Positions 29,162 to 41,172 are shown, counted from the first letter of the stretch. The stretch: DNA of 64,000 bases from Alcaligenes ammonioxydans (GCF_019343455.1 NZ_CP049362.1:3162001-3226000), one strand, 5' to 3'. Notes: generated by a model not told the origin, from the letters alone. Numbers and translations are program-made.

Positions 29162-30066
29162 GAACCTGGCTGCGTCACCATCAATATGCCTTTCTGGTCG
29201 CACTGCGTCGCCTCAAAGTGCAGCCCTTTTCATCGCTGTCCAATCTGCTGGTCATTGCCTTGACCCTGGCTGTCCCGGTTCTGGGTGCCAGCATCCTGCT
29301 GGCCGCCCAACCGGTCGTGCGCGAAATCCCCACCTCGCCCGAAATGACCGTGTTCATGAAACAGAACAGCACCCTGGAGCAGGCTCAGGCCTTCAGCCAG
29401 GCATTGGGCAAAGAATTTCAGAGCGAACTGGCCAACATCCGGCTTGTCAGCAAAGAGCAGGCTCTGAAGCAACTGCAAAGCAACCCCAGTTGGACGCAAG
29501 CCCTAGACGCGCTACCCAGCAATCCCTTGCCCCACGCTATTGTGCTGACGCTGCATGAAACTCCGGATCTGGTGACGCGCGCCGATTCGCTTGCCCAGGC
29601 CCTGCAAGGCCGTGAGGGAGTCGATAGCGTGCTGCTCGACAGTGAGTGGGTGCAACGCCTTGCCGCGATTCTGAGCTTTATCCGCATCGGTTTGTGGATT
29701 TTGATGGCCGGCGTCGGCGTGGTGGTCATTGCCACCGTGTTCAATACGGTGCGCCTGCAAGCCCTGAACCAGCGTGAAGAAATTGCCGTGGCCCGCCTCG
29801 TGGGGGCAACCGAGGCTTTCGTGCGTCGCCCCTTTTTATATATGGGCGCGCTGACAGGCTTGCTGGCCAGCGCCTTGGCGTGTGGACTGGCCCTGCTGGC
29901 GCTAACGCCCCTGAACAAGGCGCTCTCCAGCCTGGCCCAAAGCTACGGCGTGCAATTTACGCTCCGGCTGCCGGAATTTTCTCTTTTACTGACGGCTGCG
30001 GTTTTGGTCGCCATTCTGGGCGCACTGGCAGCTCGCTGGTCTGTTACCCGTAGTACCCAATATTGA
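29158..30066 (+). CDS. ftsX: Cell division protein FtsX
   Basis: The 302-residue membrane protein has the FtsX layout: an N-terminal span (about 27-45), a periplasmic domain, then three spans (about 176-200, 225-250 and 272-295). VFNTVRLQALNQREEIAVARLVGAT is the characteristic conserved cytoplasmic loop at about residues 194-218. It is translationally coupled to ftsE (ATGA overlap) and to mutY (TGATG). Confidence 0.94.
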   Translation: MRTWLRHHQYAFLVALRRLKVQPFSSLSNLLVIALTLAVPVLGASILLAAQPVVREIPTSPEMTVFMKQNSTLEQAQAFSQALGKEFQSELANIRLVSKEQALKQLQSNPSWTQALDALPSNPLPHAIVLTLHETPDLVTRADSLAQALQGREGVDSVLLDSEWVQRLAAILSFIRIGLWILMAGVGVVVIATVFNTVRLQALNQREEIAVARLVGATEAFVRRPFLYMGALTGLLASALACGLALLALTPLNKALSSLAQSYGVQFTLRLPEFSLLLTAAVLVAILGALAARWSVTRSTQY

Positions 30067-31157
30067 TGTCACTTCCCCAACCCTGCCCCAAAAACCTGGC
30101 CGAAAAAGTGGTGGCCTGGCAAAAAACTTCCGGCCGCCACCATCTGCCCTGGCAAAACACGCAAGATCCTTATCGCGTCTGGCTGTCCGAAATCATGCTG
30201 CAGCAAACCCAGGTAGCCACGGTGCTGGGCTACTATGCGCGCTTTCTGGAACGCTTCCCCACCGTTCAGGATTTGGCTGCGGCCGAGCAGGACGAGGTCA
30301 TGCCTTACTGGGCAGGCCTGGGCTACTACGCCCGCGCCCGCAATTTGCACCGCTGTGCCCGCGAGGTCATGGAAAAGTGGGGGGGGCGCTTTCCCGCCAC
30401 CGCCGCTGATCTGGCCACCCTGCCTGGCATAGGCCGCTCTACTGCCTGCGCCATCGCTGCATTCTGCTTTGGCGAACGCAGCCCCATCATGGACGGTAAC
30501 GTCAAACGGGTTTTTACACGTTATTTCGGGATCTATGGTCCCACGCAGAAAAAGGCCGTAGAAAATACCTTATGGGCCAAGGCCGATGAGATGGTGGAAC
30601 TGGCCCCGGCCGATCTGGACATGGCCGCCTACACACAAGGCCTGATGGACCTGGGCTCGCAATGCTGTACCCGCAGCAAGCCCACCTGCAGCCTCTGCCC
30701 ACTGCAAAGCGACTGCTATGCCCACACCCATCAGGTGCAGTCCGAGCTACCCAGCCCCAAAGAGCGTATCCGCCAGGACGAGCGCTATGCCCATCTATTG
30801 ATTCTGGAGCTCAATGGTCAGGTTCTGCTGGAGCAGCGACCCGACAAGGGCATCTGGGGTGGTTTGCTCACCCTGCCCCAGTTTGACGATGCCAGCAGCC
30901 TGCACGCTGCCGCGCTGCGCTGGTCCGGTAAGAAAGCTGTGGCGCTGGCTTCATTCCAGCACGTGTTCTCGCATTTCAAGCTGCACATCACGCCCTGGCT
31001 GCTGCACGTAGATGAGACTCTCCTGGCAGAGCCGACTGCAGGCCAACAATGGCATGATCATGAATCGCTGGAGCAAACAGCCTTGCCGGCCCCTGTCCGC
31101 AAGCTGCTGCTCGGTTTGTATCAGGGCAAGAACAGTGAGCAATTGATCTTGAGCTGA
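30066..31157 (+). CDS. mutY: Adenine DNA glycosylase MutY
   Basis: MutY removes adenine mispaired with 8-oxoguanine. The 363-residue protein shows LSEIMLQQTQVATV with the catalytic Glu, the helix-hairpin-helix LPGIGRSTACAIAAF, IMDGNVKRV with the catalytic Asp, the iron-sulfur cysteines in CCTRSKPTCSLCPLQSDC (C-X6-C-X2-C-X5-C), and a C-terminal NUDIX-like 8-oxoG recognition domain (from about 230). ATG 30066 shares a base with the ftsX stop. Confidence 0.96.
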   Translation: MSLPQPCPKNLAEKVVAWQKTSGRHHLPWQNTQDPYRVWLSEIMLQQTQVATVLGYYARFLERFPTVQDLAAAEQDEVMPYWAGLGYYARARNLHRCAREVMEKWGGRFPATAADLATLPGIGRSTACAIAAFCFGERSPIMDGNVKRVFTRYFGIYGPTQKKAVENTLWAKADEMVELAPADLDMAAYTQGLMDLGSQCCTRSKPTCSLCPLQSDCYAHTHQVQSELPSPKERIRQDERYAHLLILELNGQVLLEQRPDKGIWGGLLTLPQFDDASSLHAAALRWSGKKAVALASFQHVFSHFKLHITPWLLHVDETLLAEPTAGQQWHDHESLEQTALPAPVRKLLLGLYQGKNSEQLILS

Positions 31158-31163
31158 CAGGGC

Positions 31164-31188
31164 CCGGGGGCTTGGCTGGCCCCCGGCC
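31164..31188. terminator. GC-rich hairpin between convergent mutY and rodA
   Basis: CCGGGGGC, loop TTGGCTG and GCCCCCGG form an 8-bp stem. There is no T-run, so it is a weak or Rho-assisted terminator at best. Confidence 0.4.
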
Positions 31189-31220
31189 AAGTCTGCAACA
31201 ATAGTCCGCCGTCAACGCCC

Positions 31221-32363
31221 TTAGGCCGGGCGGGCCGGTTTATCGTTGCTGATACTCATCAACATCCCGCAGGCCACGCCCAGGGTCATCAACGCCGTAC
31301 CGCCATAACTCAGGAAGGGCAAAGGCACACCCACCACGGGCAAAATCCCCGTCACCATGCCTATGTTTACAAACACATAGACAAATAACATCATGGCCAT
31401 GGAACCCGCCAGCAAACGACTGAACTGGGTATGCGCTCCTGCGGCAATCGACAGGCCACGCAAAATAAGCAGGGCATACAAGACCAGCAGCATGATGCCG
31501 CCGTAAAGCCCGAACTCTTCTGCAAATACAGCAAAAATAAAGTCGGTCGTGCGCTCGGGCACAAAATCCAGATGAGACTGGGTGCCCATCATGTAACCCT
31601 TGCCGTACACGCCTCCCGAACCAATCGCAATCATGGATTGGATGGTGTGAAACCCGCGGCCCAAGCGGTCACTGCCCGGATTCAGCAATGTGCAAACCCG
31701 GTGTTTCTGATAGTCGTGCAAAACGACCCAATCCAGATCGGGCACGCAAATATAGTCTTCGTAATACAGCAAGGCGCTGATGCCCAGCACCAGTACCACC
31801 ACGATGGGAACAATCAGCTTGAAGGACAGGCCCGCAAAATAAATCACGCAAAAGCCAGCGGCGAACACCAGCAAAGCCGTTCCCAAATCCGGCTGCCGCA
31901 CGATCAGCAAAAAAGGGATCATCAGCAAAATGCCGGCCACCAGAAAATCCAGCAGGGTCATTCTGGGCCGCTGGTAACGGTGAAAATACCAGGCCAGCAT
32001 CAAAGGAACGGAAATCTTGAGCATTTCCGAGGGCTGAATCCGCGCCACCCCCAGGTCCAGCCAACGCGTTGCGCCTTTGCTGGTTTCGCCAAAAAACTCC
32101 ACACCCAATAGCAACACCACGCCCACGGAATACACCACTGGCGCCAGCTTCATCCACATCGCTGGCGGGATCAGGGCAGCCACCCACATTACCCCAAATG
32201 CCAGCAGGAAATTGCGCACCTGATCGGCAAAACGCCAGTCAGTCCCGCCCACTGCCGAATGCATGACCGTCATGCCCAGCGCGGCCATCAAGACCAGCAG
32301 GAGCAACAAAGGCCAGTCAAAGGCGGAGACGGCGCGAAGGCCCAGTTGCAAAATCCGCTTCAT
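31221..32363 (-). CDS. rodA: Rod shape-determining protein RodA (peptidoglycan glycosyltransferase)
   Basis: RodA is the SEDS polymerase that builds lateral-wall glycan with PBP2. The 380-residue protein has about ten membrane spans and the family segments FVAALIPPAMWMK-like loop, SVPLMLAWYFHR, LLIVRQPDLGTALLV and the C-terminal GVPLPFLSYGGTALM. It overlaps the PBP2 gene by 4 bp and ends the leftward mreBCD-mrdA-rodA operon. Confidence 0.95.
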   Translation of the reverse strand: MKRILQLGLRAVSAFDWPLLLLLVLMAALGMTVMHSAVGGTDWRFADQVRNFLLAFGVMWVAALIPPAMWMKLAPVVYSVGVVLLLGVEFFGETSKGATRWLDLGVARIQPSEMLKISVPLMLAWYFHRYQRPRMTLLDFLVAGILLMIPFLLIVRQPDLGTALLVFAAGFCVIYFAGLSFKLIVPIVVVLVLGISALLYYEDYICVPDLDWVVLHDYQKHRVCTLLNPGSDRLGRGFHTIQSMIAIGSGGVYGKGYMMGTQSHLDFVPERTTDFIFAVFAEEFGLYGGIMLLVLYALLILRGLSIAAGAHTQFSRLLAGSMAMMLFVYVFVNIGMVTGILPVVGVPLPFLSYGGTALMTLGVACGMLMSISNDKPARPA

Positions 32364-34219
32364 TGCATCTGCCCTCGCTCCACCAACCAGTAATCAAAAA
32401 CCTTGCGCACAATAGGCGCAGCCACTGATCCGCCCCAACCCGCATTCTCCACAATCAAGGCAACCGCAATCTTGGGGTTGTCGGCCGGCGCGTAAGACAT
32501 GAACAAGGCGTGATCACGCAAGCGTTCATCAATGGCGTTGGCGTTGTACTTGGCGCCTCGCAAGCTAAAGACCTGAGCGGTCCCTGTCTTGCCGGCGGCC
32601 TGATACGCTGCCCCGGCAAAAGCGCGGCGGGCGGTTCCCAGACGCACGACATCCACCAGCGCGCGCTTGATGACGTCCACATTCGCCTGCTTCAAGGGAA
32701 TCAGCTTGGCATCAATGCGCACCGGCTGTTCAATTTCCGGATCATGGGGGTTCAGGGTCTGGGTAACCAAATGCGGTGGCCTGACGATGCCATTGCTGGC
32801 CAGCACCGCGGTGGCATGAGCAAGCTGCAACACGGTAAAAGAGTTGTAGCCCTGCCCCACTGCCACCGAAATACTTTCTCCGGCATACCAGCGCTGCTGG
32901 GCAGGTTTGCGATAGGCCTTACGCTTCCACTCAGTCGACGGCAGTATGCCTTGCCGCTCACCGTCCAGGTCAATCCCGGTCTTTTGTCCAAAGCCGAACT
33001 GTTTCATGAAGTCGTGCAGATTGTCGACTCCGATTTCCGGCCCCAGGGAATAAAAATACGTATCCGAGGACACCACGAGCGCACGGTGCATATCGGTAGA
33101 ACCATACACCGCCCCCCCTGCATTGCGGAAACGCTGCCCGCCAAACTCGAAATAGCCGGGGTCGGAAATACGGTCGCTTGCCTTGCGCTTGCCTGTCTCA
33201 AGAGCAGCCAGAGCCACAAAGGGCTTGTACGTAGAGCCGATGGGGTAGGTGCCATACAAGGGACGATTAATCAGTGGGTGATCGGGCGAATCATTCAGTT
33301 TGCGCCAGTTCTCCACGTCAATACCGTCAATAAACAAGTTCGGATCAAACGAAGGGGCCGAAACGAAGGCCAACACCTCGCCGGTGCTGGGTTCAATGGC
33401 TACCAAAGCACCCCGGCGTCCCGCGAACAGGCCCTCGGCCATTTTCTGCAGGCCGATATCCAAAGACAAACGCAGGCTGGCACCTGGCACCGGGTCCACA
33501 CGGCTTAAGGTGCGTACGGGCCGACCCGAAGCCGCTACTTCCACTTCCTCGATGCCGGTGCGGCCATGAAGGGTTTTTTCCCAGGTTTTCTCAATGCCCT
33601 TTTTGCCGATCACCTGCGTGCCGCGATAGTTGCCCGTTTGACCCGTTTCCTCAAGGCGCTGTTGATCGGCCTCCGAAATGCGCCCCACATAACCCAGCAC
33701 ATGCGCCGCTACCTCGCCCTGCGGATACTCGCGCACCCAGCGAGCCTGCAAGTTCACACCCGGAAACTTGAAGGCATGAGCCGCAAACCAGGCGGCTTCA
33801 TCATCGCTCAGATTATTACGTAGCAAGATTTCGGAATACCGGCTGTTTTGTGCCACACCCTGCTTGAATCGGCGACGGTCACGGGGGCTTAGCGCCACCA
33901 GTTCCCCGACACGATCCAGCATGTCATCGACCGGTTCCGTCAGGCTGGCCGGTACCACCGACAAGGTGTAGTCGCGATAATTGCGGGCCAGAACCTCGCC
34001 ATTGCGGTCCAGAATCTCGCCACGTCGGGGAGTGATCGGGATGACGGCAATACGGTTCTGATCGGCTCGGGCAGCAAAACCTTCATAGCGCACCACCTGC
34101 AAATACCATAGGCGCACGCCCAGCACCCCGAGCAGAACGCAAGCCAGAACAGCCGCAACCAGCGCACGAAACAGAATGCGCTGGCGCAATTGATGCGAGG
34201 TTTTTTTGAATTCAAACAT
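32360..34219 (-). CDS. mrdA: Penicillin-binding protein 2
   Basis: This 619-residue class B PBP cross-links peptidoglycan during rod elongation. It has one N-terminal span (about 18-40), the PBP dimerisation domain with RGEILDRNGEVLARN, and the transpeptidase domain with GSTYKPF (catalytic Ser-x-x-Lys, near 327), VSSD (SxN-equivalent) and KTGTAQ. Length and domain order fit MrdA. It is 15 bp from mreD and overlaps rodA. Confidence 0.95.
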   Translation of the reverse strand: MFEFKKTSHQLRQRILFRALVAAVLACVLLGVLGVRLWYLQVVRYEGFAARADQNRIAVIPITPRRGEILDRNGEVLARNYRDYTLSVVPASLTEPVDDMLDRVGELVALSPRDRRRFKQGVAQNSRYSEILLRNNLSDDEAAWFAAHAFKFPGVNLQARWVREYPQGEVAAHVLGYVGRISEADQQRLEETGQTGNYRGTQVIGKKGIEKTWEKTLHGRTGIEEVEVAASGRPVRTLSRVDPVPGASLRLSLDIGLQKMAEGLFAGRRGALVAIEPSTGEVLAFVSAPSFDPNLFIDGIDVENWRKLNDSPDHPLINRPLYGTYPIGSTYKPFVALAALETGKRKASDRISDPGYFEFGGQRFRNAGGAVYGSTDMHRALVVSSDTYFYSLGPEIGVDNLHDFMKQFGFGQKTGIDLDGERQGILPSTEWKRKAYRKPAQQRWYAGESISVAVGQGYNSFTVLQLAHATAVLASNGIVRPPHLVTQTLNPHDPEIEQPVRIDAKLIPLKQANVDVIKRALVDVVRLGTARRAFAGAAYQAAGKTGTAQVFSLRGAKYNANAIDERLRDHALFMSYAPADNPKIAVALIVENAGWGGSVAAPIVRKVFDYWLVERGQMQ

Positions 34220-34233
34220 GGCCGCCCATCCCG

Positions 34234-34815
34234 TCAGGACGAACCGGAGTCGGACTCGTCCAGACGCCGCTGCGGCAGGAACAGCACGCTATCGGCCAGG
34301 GGCCACAGGGCGGCGGTCAGCAAGGTGCCGCCCGCCCACTGCCAGCCGGACCACTCCCCCACCAGCCAGGCGTGCAGGACGCGCACCAGCAACTGGGCCA
34401 ACAGCATGACGATTGCCATGTGCAAAAAGTGGGTCCACATGCCGAAATTCAAAATGCGCTTGCGTAACAGCAAGGCGCCGTACACCACCAGAATATAGGT
34501 CAGCGCATGCTCGCCCAAGAGGCTGCCATCGTGTACATCAACCAAAATGCCCAGAAAAAACGCCAGGGACATGGGGACACGACGTGGCTCATGGACCGCC
34601 CAAAAAGCCAGCACCAGCATGAGCAGGTCCGGTGCAAACGGCAACAGTCGCCAAGGCAACATGGAGCCCAGCCACATCAAAAGAATCGATCCCCAGACCA
34701 GCCAGGGGCTGGACGCGCGCGAGAAGGGGCTGCTGTCGATGGGCTGCAGGCTGCTCAGGTTGGACGCCCGGCTTGTGCGGTTGGATGTGTCGGGGGACTC
34801 AACGCGGCGCGTCAT
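34234..34815 (-). CDS. mreD: Rod shape-determining protein MreD
   Basis: This 193-residue membrane protein of the elongasome has about five to six hydrophobic spans, including ILLMWLGSMLPWRLL, PDLLMLVLAFWAVH and SLAFFLGILVDVHDGSLLGEHAL, the last being the conserved MreD motif. ATG 34815 overlaps the mreC stop by 17 bp; an ATG at 34833 is a longer alternative. It connects MreB/MreC with RodA/PBP2. Confidence 0.9.
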   Translation of the reverse strand: MTRRVESPDTSNRTSRASNLSSLQPIDSSPFSRASSPWLVWGSILLMWLGSMLPWRLLPFAPDLLMLVLAFWAVHEPRRVPMSLAFFLGILVDVHDGSLLGEHALTYILVVYGALLLRKRILNFGMWTHFLHMAIVMLLAQLLVRVLHAWLVGEWSGWQWAGGTLLTAALWPLADSVLFLPQRRLDESDSGSS

Positions 34816-35680
34816 GGGCTTCGTCCTGTTCAAGCGGGCGCTCGCTCTCGGGCACCAGCAAAATCAGAAAATGGCGGTAGCGCTCAGGATGCGACAAAGG
34901 CGTGACCAAGGCCAGGGCAAAGCCCGAGGCGTCATCGCGCTCAATGCTGCTGACGATACCCACGGGCAAGCCGGCAGGAAACAAGCCCCCGATCCCGCTG
35001 GTAATCAGGGTGTCGTTGGGCTCCAGATCCACATCGCTGGTCAGGTACCGCACTTCCACCTTGCCGCCCGGATTGCCCCCAAAAGCGATCAGACGCAGGC
35101 CGTTGCGCAGCACCTGCACCGGTACCGACACCTTGTCGTCGGTAATCAAGGCCGCCTCTGAGGTAAAGCGCGTGACACGCACCACCTGGCCCACCACCCC
35201 GCCCTCATCAATTACCGGCATGCCCGGGCGAATGCCGCTGGAAGAGCCTTTGTTGAAGATCAGATGGCGGGCATACCCGTTGGGCGGCTCATACAGCACT
35301 TCCACGGCTACCGACGGTTGCGTCACGGCATCAGCCACCTGCAGTAGACGGCGCAATTGCTCGTTTTCGGCAGACAGCTGGGCGGCATGGGTGGAGAGCT
35401 GAGCCAGCTCGATACGCTGGCGTTGCAAGGCTTCTTTTTCGGAACGGGCAGTTGAGGCCGCATCCGTCCAGCTGCTGAAGTAAGTGACCAGATCACGGGG
35501 AGCGAGCATGACACGCTGAAAAGGGTACAGAACAGCAGCGACAGCCTGCCGCACCGGTTCGAGCACCGCAAAACGCGCATCCGTAATCAACAAGCCCACC
35601 GCCAGCACCAAAAGAGCGGCCAGACGCAGCTCAGCGGATGAGCCGCGCCTAAATAGCCGGATGGAGCCTTGTTCTCGCAT
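34799..35680 (-). CDS. mreC: Rod shape-determining protein MreC
   Basis: MreC is a bitopic membrane protein whose periplasmic part activates PBP2. The 293-residue protein has one span (about 18-36), a coiled coil (about 75-110; ELAQLSTHAAQLSAENEQLRR spans it), then the beta-barrel core with IFNKGSSSGIRPGMPV, GVVGQVVRVTRFTSEA and LITSGIGGLFPAGLPVGIV. The C-terminal tail is charged. It follows mreB by 62 bp. Confidence 0.94.
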   Translation of the reverse strand: MREQGSIRLFRRGSSAELRLAALLVLAVGLLITDARFAVLEPVRQAVAAVLYPFQRVMLAPRDLVTYFSSWTDAASTARSEKEALQRQRIELAQLSTHAAQLSAENEQLRRLLQVADAVTQPSVAVEVLYEPPNGYARHLIFNKGSSSGIRPGMPVIDEGGVVGQVVRVTRFTSEAALITDDKVSVPVQVLRNGLRLIAFGGNPGGKVEVRYLTSDVDLEPNDTLITSGIGGLFPAGLPVGIVSSIERDDASGFALALVTPLSHPERYRHFLILLVPESERPLEQDEAHDAPR

Positions 35681-35742
35681 TACTCAAACACTCGATCGCT
35701 TGCCTTCCACTGGCAGACCACGCCGTGGAGCCCAAGCAAAGA

Positions 35743-36843
<1,101 letters not shown>

Positions 36844-37058
36844 TCAAGCGTAGAACGACAGGCACAAGAACCAGGCAACGAATTCAAAAATACCTGGGAA
36901 GGAAACGGTCAATGATAACTTATAATTGCTCTACATTAGGACTGTTTTAATGGTCAGTTAAGTTCTGTAACCCCCGCATTTGCTGTAAAAGTGCCAAACT
37001 GTCCTTAACTGACAGATTTCCGCTTTTTTTTATTACTCATTTTCCAGTACCCACCCAC

Positions 37059-37367
37059 ATGTCTATCACTGAACAGGATGTTGCCCGTATAGCGCAACTG
37101 GCGCGCCTTGATCTTTCTGCTGAACAAGCCTCCCAGGTCGAGCACGATTTGACGCGCATCCTGGGCCTGATCCAGACTTTGCAAACCGTTGATACTCAAG
37201 GCGTTGAGCCAATGGCCCACCCCTTGTCCGCCCGCCAGCAGATCAGTCTGCGCCTGCGCGAGGACAAGGCTCTGCCGTCCGGCACGGTCGAAAGCCGCCA
37301 GGCCATGATGCGCAACGCCCCCGCCGAGCAGGATGGCCTGTTTCTGGTGCCCACGGTCATCGAATAA
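37059..37367 (+). CDS. gatC: Asp/Glu-tRNA amidotransferase subunit GatC
   Basis: GatC stabilises the GatA-GatB complex that makes Gln-tRNA(Gln) and Asn-tRNA(Asn) from the mischarged forms. The 102-residue protein starts MSITEQDVARIAQLARLDLS and has GVEPMAHPL and LREDKALPSG near the C-terminus, typical of GatC. gatA follows after 9 bp. Confidence 0.94.
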   Translation: MSITEQDVARIAQLARLDLSAEQASQVEHDLTRILGLIQTLQTVDTQGVEPMAHPLSARQQISLRLREDKALPSGTVESRQAMMRNAPAEQDGLFLVPTVIE

Positions 37368-37376
37368 AGCAAAACC

Positions 37377-38897
37377 ATGTCTTTTACCCCTGAATTCGCG
37401 ACGATTGCAGCGCTACGCCACGCTCTGCACAACAAAACCGTCAGTGCCCGCGAGCTGGCCCAGCATGCGCTGGACAATAGCGCCCGCCAAAAAGCGCTTA
37501 ACGCCTTTGTTCAGCAGGACCCTGACCTGACTCTGGCCCAGGCCGATGCCGCAGACGCACTGATTGCCCAGGGCAAGGCCGGCCCACTGACCGGCATCCC
37601 CATCGCACACAAGGATCTGTTTGTCACCAAGGACTGGCAGACCACCGCCTGCAGCAAAATGCTGCAAGGCTACCTCAGCCCCTTTGACGCTACGGTCGTC
37701 ACCAAGCTGCAGGCAGCCGGCACAGTCTCCCTGGGCAAACTGAATTGTGACGAGTTCGCCATGGGCTCTCGCAATGAAAGCTCGGTATTTGGCCCGGTGC
37801 GCAACCCCTGGGATCATTCCATGGTTCCCGGCGGCTCCTCAGGCGGCTCTGCTGCCGCAGTGGCCGCAGGCCTGGTCGCCGGGGCAACCGCCACCGATAC
37901 GGGCGGCTCCATTCGCCAGCCCGCCGCCCTGTGCGGCGTCAGCGGCATCAAACCCACCTATGGCACGATTTCGCGCTTTGGCATCATCGCGTACGGCTCC
38001 AGCCTGGATCAGGCCGGCCCCATCGCCCGCAACGCGCGCGATTTGCTGGATTTGCTGGAAACCATGTGTGGTTTTGACCCGCAAGACGCCACCAGCCTGG
38101 AATTTTGCGACGATCAGCCCAATACTGGAACCCGTATTCGTCAGGAATTTGAACAGCACCAGTCGCAGCAAGACGCGCAAGGCAGCCAGCCCCTGAAAGG
38201 CGTGCGCATTGGAGTGCCTGCGCAGTTCTTCGGTCCTGGCCTGGACCCGGCCATCGCCGATGCGATCGAGGCCGCGCTGAAAACCTACGAAAGCCTGGGT
38301 GCGGAACGCGTCACGGTGCAACTGCCCTTGACCGAACTGTCGGTTCCCACCTATTACGTCATCAGCCCTGCTGAAGCCTCGACCAACCTGTCGCGCTTTG
38401 ACGGGGTGCGTTTTGGCCACCGCGCCAGCCAGTACACCGACCTGAACAGCATGATCTCGCGTTCCCGCTCGGAAGGCTTTGGCCCTGAAGTCGTGCGCCG
38501 CATTCTGGTCGGCACGTATGTGCTCTCGCACGGCTACTACGACGCTTACTATCTGCAAGCTCAACGCGTGCGCCGCATGATTGTGGACGATTTCCAGAAA
38601 GTCTTTGAGCAGTGCGACCTGATTCTGGGCCCTGTCACGCCCGCTCTGGGTCGCAAGCTGGGCGCCACCATAGAGGACCCCACCACCGACTGGCTGGGCG
38701 ACGTCTATACGCTGGGAGTCAGCCTGGCTGGCCTGCCTGCCATGTCCGTTCCCTGCGGCTTCAGTCAGGGCGAACGCCCCTTACCCATCGGCCTGCAGAT
38801 CATTGGCAACTACTTCCGTGAAGGCCAGTTGCTGGCCTTTGCCGACCGCTTCCAGCAAGTCACCGACTGGCATCAACGTCAACCAGGACAACAATAA
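37377..38897 (+). CDS. gatA: Asp/Glu-tRNA amidotransferase subunit GatA
   Basis: GatA is the amidase that releases ammonia from glutamine. The 506-residue product contains the amidase-signature Ser-cisSer-Lys triad: the lysine in [21 protein letters not shown], and [15 protein letters not shown] with the nucleophile serine. The length is slightly above average because of a Gln-rich insert ([13 protein letters not shown], about residues 260-272). It overlaps gatB by one base. Confidence 0.95.
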   Translation: MSFTPEFATIAALRHALHNKTVSARELAQHALDNSARQKALNAFVQQDPDLTLAQADAADALIAQGKAGPLTGIPIAHKDLFVTKDWQTTACSKMLQGYLSPFDATVVTKLQAAGTVSLGKLNCDEFAMGSRNESSVFGPVRNPWDHSMVPGGSSGGSAAAVAAGLVAGATATDTGGSIRQPAALCGVSGIKPTYGTISRFGIIAYGSSLDQAGPIARNARDLLDLLETMCGFDPQDATSLEFCDDQPNTGTRIRQEFEQHQSQQDAQGSQPLKGVRIGVPAQFFGPGLDPAIADAIEAALKTYESLGAERVTVQLPLTELSVPTYYVISPAEASTNLSRFDGVRFGHRASQYTDLNSMISRSRSEGFGPEVVRRILVGTYVLSHGYYDAYYLQAQRVRRMIVDDFQKVFEQCDLILGPVTPALGRKLGATIEDPTTDWLGDVYTLGVSLAGLPAMSVPCGFSQGERPLPIGLQIIGNYFREGQLLAFADRFQQVTDWHQRQPGQQ

Positions 38898-40354
38898 TGG
38901 AATGGGAAATTGTGATCGGGCTGGAAACCCACACCCAGCTCTCGACCGAATCCAAAATCTTCTCCAGCAGCAGCACCCGTTTTGGTGCGTTGCCCAATAC
39001 ACAAGCCAATGAAGTGGACATGGCGTTGCCCGGCGCCTTGCCCGTCTTTAACCGTGGCGCAGCTGAACGGGCGATTCGCCTGGGCCTGGCCGTGGGCGGA
39101 CGCATTGCGCGACGCTCCGTATTCGAGCGTAAAAACTATTTCTACCCGGACCTGCCCAAGAACTATCAGATCAGCCAGATGGAAATCCCGGTGGTCAGTG
39201 GCGGCACCATCAGCTTCATGCTGGACGGCGAAGAAAAGACCATTAATCTGACTCGCGCCCATCTGGAAGAGGACGCCGGCAAATCCCTGCACGAAAACTT
39301 CCGGGGCCCCCACGGCGAATCCAGTACCGGGATCGACCTGAACCGCGCCGGGACCCCGCTGCTGGAAATCGTGTCCGAACCCGAAATGCGCTCGGCCGCC
39401 GAAGCGGTGGGCTACGCCCGCGCCTTGCACAGCCTGGTGGTCTGGCTGGGCATTTGCGATGGCAATATGCAAGAAGGCTCGTTCCGCGTGGACGCCAACG
39501 TGTCAGTCCGTCCCAAAGGCCAGAAAGAATTTGGCACCCGTTGTGAGCTGAAGAACATCAACTCCTTCCGTTTTCTGGAGCGTGCCATTCAATACGAAGC
39601 ACGCCGCCAGATCGAACTGATCGAGGACGGTGGCAAGGTCATCCAGGAAACCCGCCTGTACGACTCCGACCGCGACGAAACCCGCAGCATGCGCAGCAAG
39701 GAAGATGCCCACGATTACCGCTACTTCCCCGACCCGGATCTTCCCCCCCTGTTTATCAGCGAAGAGTGGATCGAGCAGGTTCGTCAGGACATGCCCGAGC
39801 TGCCAGCACAAAAACTGGCCCGCTTCGAGCAGGAGTTTGAGCTGAGTCGCTACGACGCCTCGCAACTGACCGTGGACCGTGCAACCGCCGACTTTTTTGA
39901 GGCAATTTTGCAAGCAGGCGCCAAGAGCAATGCCAAACTGGCTGCCAACTGGATTCTGGGCGAGCTGTCCGCCGCCTTGAACCGCGAGGAAATTGGCATT
40001 GAACAATCCAAAGTCAGCCCGGCCCAACTGGCCCAGTTAATTGCCCGTATTGCCGACGGCACCATCTCCAACAAGATTGCCCGCGACGTGTTTGCCGCGC
40101 AATGGGATGGCGAACTCAATGGCGATGTGGATGCCATCATCGAAGCACGCGGCCTCAAGCAGATCAACGATGTGGGCGCTATTGCCGCCATGGTCGATGA
40201 GGTGCTGGCCGCCAATCCGAGCATCGTTGAGCAGCACCGTGCCGGCAAACCCAAAGCCTTCAATGCCCTGGTCGGTCAGGTCATGAAAGTGGCCAAGGGC
40301 AAAGCTAATCCGCAGCAGATCAATGAAATGCTCAAGCAAAAGCTGGATGCCTGA
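38897..40354 (+). CDS. gatB: Asp/Glu-tRNA amidotransferase subunit GatB
   Basis: GatB binds the mischarged tRNA and amidates its amino acid. The 485-residue protein begins [20 protein letters not shown] and has [25 protein letters not shown] and DANVSVRP in the catalytic cradle, plus a C-terminal YqeY-like tail from about 335. It is the last gene of gatCAB, ended by a terminator. Confidence 0.96.
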   Translation: MEWEIVIGLETHTQLSTESKIFSSSSTRFGALPNTQANEVDMALPGALPVFNRGAAERAIRLGLAVGGRIARRSVFERKNYFYPDLPKNYQISQMEIPVVSGGTISFMLDGEEKTINLTRAHLEEDAGKSLHENFRGPHGESSTGIDLNRAGTPLLEIVSEPEMRSAAEAVGYARALHSLVVWLGICDGNMQEGSFRVDANVSVRPKGQKEFGTRCELKNINSFRFLERAIQYEARRQIELIEDGGKVIQETRLYDSDRDETRSMRSKEDAHDYRYFPDPDLPPLFISEEWIEQVRQDMPELPAQKLARFEQEFELSRYDASQLTVDRATADFFEAILQAGAKSNAKLAANWILGELSAALNREEIGIEQSKVSPAQLAQLIARIADGTISNKIARDVFAAQWDGELNGDVDAIIEARGLKQINDVGAIAAMVDEVLAANPSIVEQHRAGKPKAFNALVGQVMKVAKGKANPQQINEMLKQKLDA

Positions 40355-40379
40355 ATCTGGATGCAGTGCTGAGCGGATA

Positions 40380-40413
40380 CAAAAACACCAGGCCCAGGCC
40401 TGGTGTTTTTTTT
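40380..40413. terminator. Bidirectional terminator between gatB and pyrE
   Basis: AAAAACACCAGGC, loop CCA and GGCCTGGTGTTTTTTTT form a long perfect stem with A- and T-runs. Confidence 0.92.
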
Positions 40414-40445
40414 GTGCAGTACCGACACAAACCTGCGTGTGACGA

Positions 40446-41120
40446 TCAGACGCCGTAACGATCCCGGTAGGCCTTGACCTGAGGAGCATGAGCGGCCAGC
40501 GTGGTGTCATCTGCCAGCACCGCCATGATGTCCGCCAAAGACGCAATGCTGATGACTGGAATACCGTAGGTCTGCTCTACTTCCTGAACTGCCGAATGAG
40601 CGGACAGTTCCTGATCATTGCCCGCCCGCTCCATGCGATCCAGTGCGATCAAGACAGCAGCAGGTTGCGCACCAGCCGCCTTGATGATCTGCATGGATTC
40701 ACGCACCGAGGTGCCGGCAGTAATAACGTCATCAATAATCACCACCTTGCCTTGCAAAGGAGCGCCTACCAGGGTGCCGCCTTCACCGTGATCTTTGGCC
40801 TCTTTGCGGTTAAAGGCAAAGGGCACGTCACGCTCACCGATTTGAGGGTGCTCGGCAAGGGCGATGGACGTAGCCGCTGCCAATGGAATGCCTTTGTAGG
40901 CGGGGCCAAACAACATGTCAAAGGACACGCCCGAATCGAGCAGGGCCTGGGCATAAAAGCGGGCCAGTTGCCCCACGCTGCGTCCGGTATTGAACAGGCC
41001 GGCATTAAAAAAGTAAGGGCTCAAGCGTCCAGACTTGACCTTGAACTCCCCAAAGCGCAGCACTCCCTGTTCCAGGGAAAAGCGCACGAAATTGCGACGA
41101 TTATCGTTATTGGCCGACAT
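40446..41120 (-). CDS. pyrE: Orotate phosphoribosyltransferase
   Basis: PyrE makes OMP from orotate and PRPP in pyrimidine synthesis. The 224-residue protein shows [16 protein letters not shown], the loop [13 protein letters not shown] and the PRPP motif [19 protein letters not shown] 41120 ([11 protein letters not shown]) gives the family length; the frame is open to 41153. It stands alone on the minus strand, convergent with gatB. Confidence 0.95.
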   Translation of the reverse strand: MSANNDNRRNFVRFSLEQGVLRFGEFKVKSGRLSPYFFNAGLFNTGRSVGQLARFYAQALLDSGVSFDMLFGPAYKGIPLAAATSIALAEHPQIGERDVPFAFNRKEAKDHGEGGTLVGAPLQGKVVIIDDVITAGTSVRESMQIIKAAGAQPAAVLIALDRMERAGNDQELSAHSAVQEVEQTYGIPVISIASLADIMAVLADDTTLAAHAPQVKAYRDRYGV

Positions 41121-41172
41121 GACAGAGTATGAAAAAGATAGAGACAAAAGCATTTTAGCGTGTTGTGAGCCA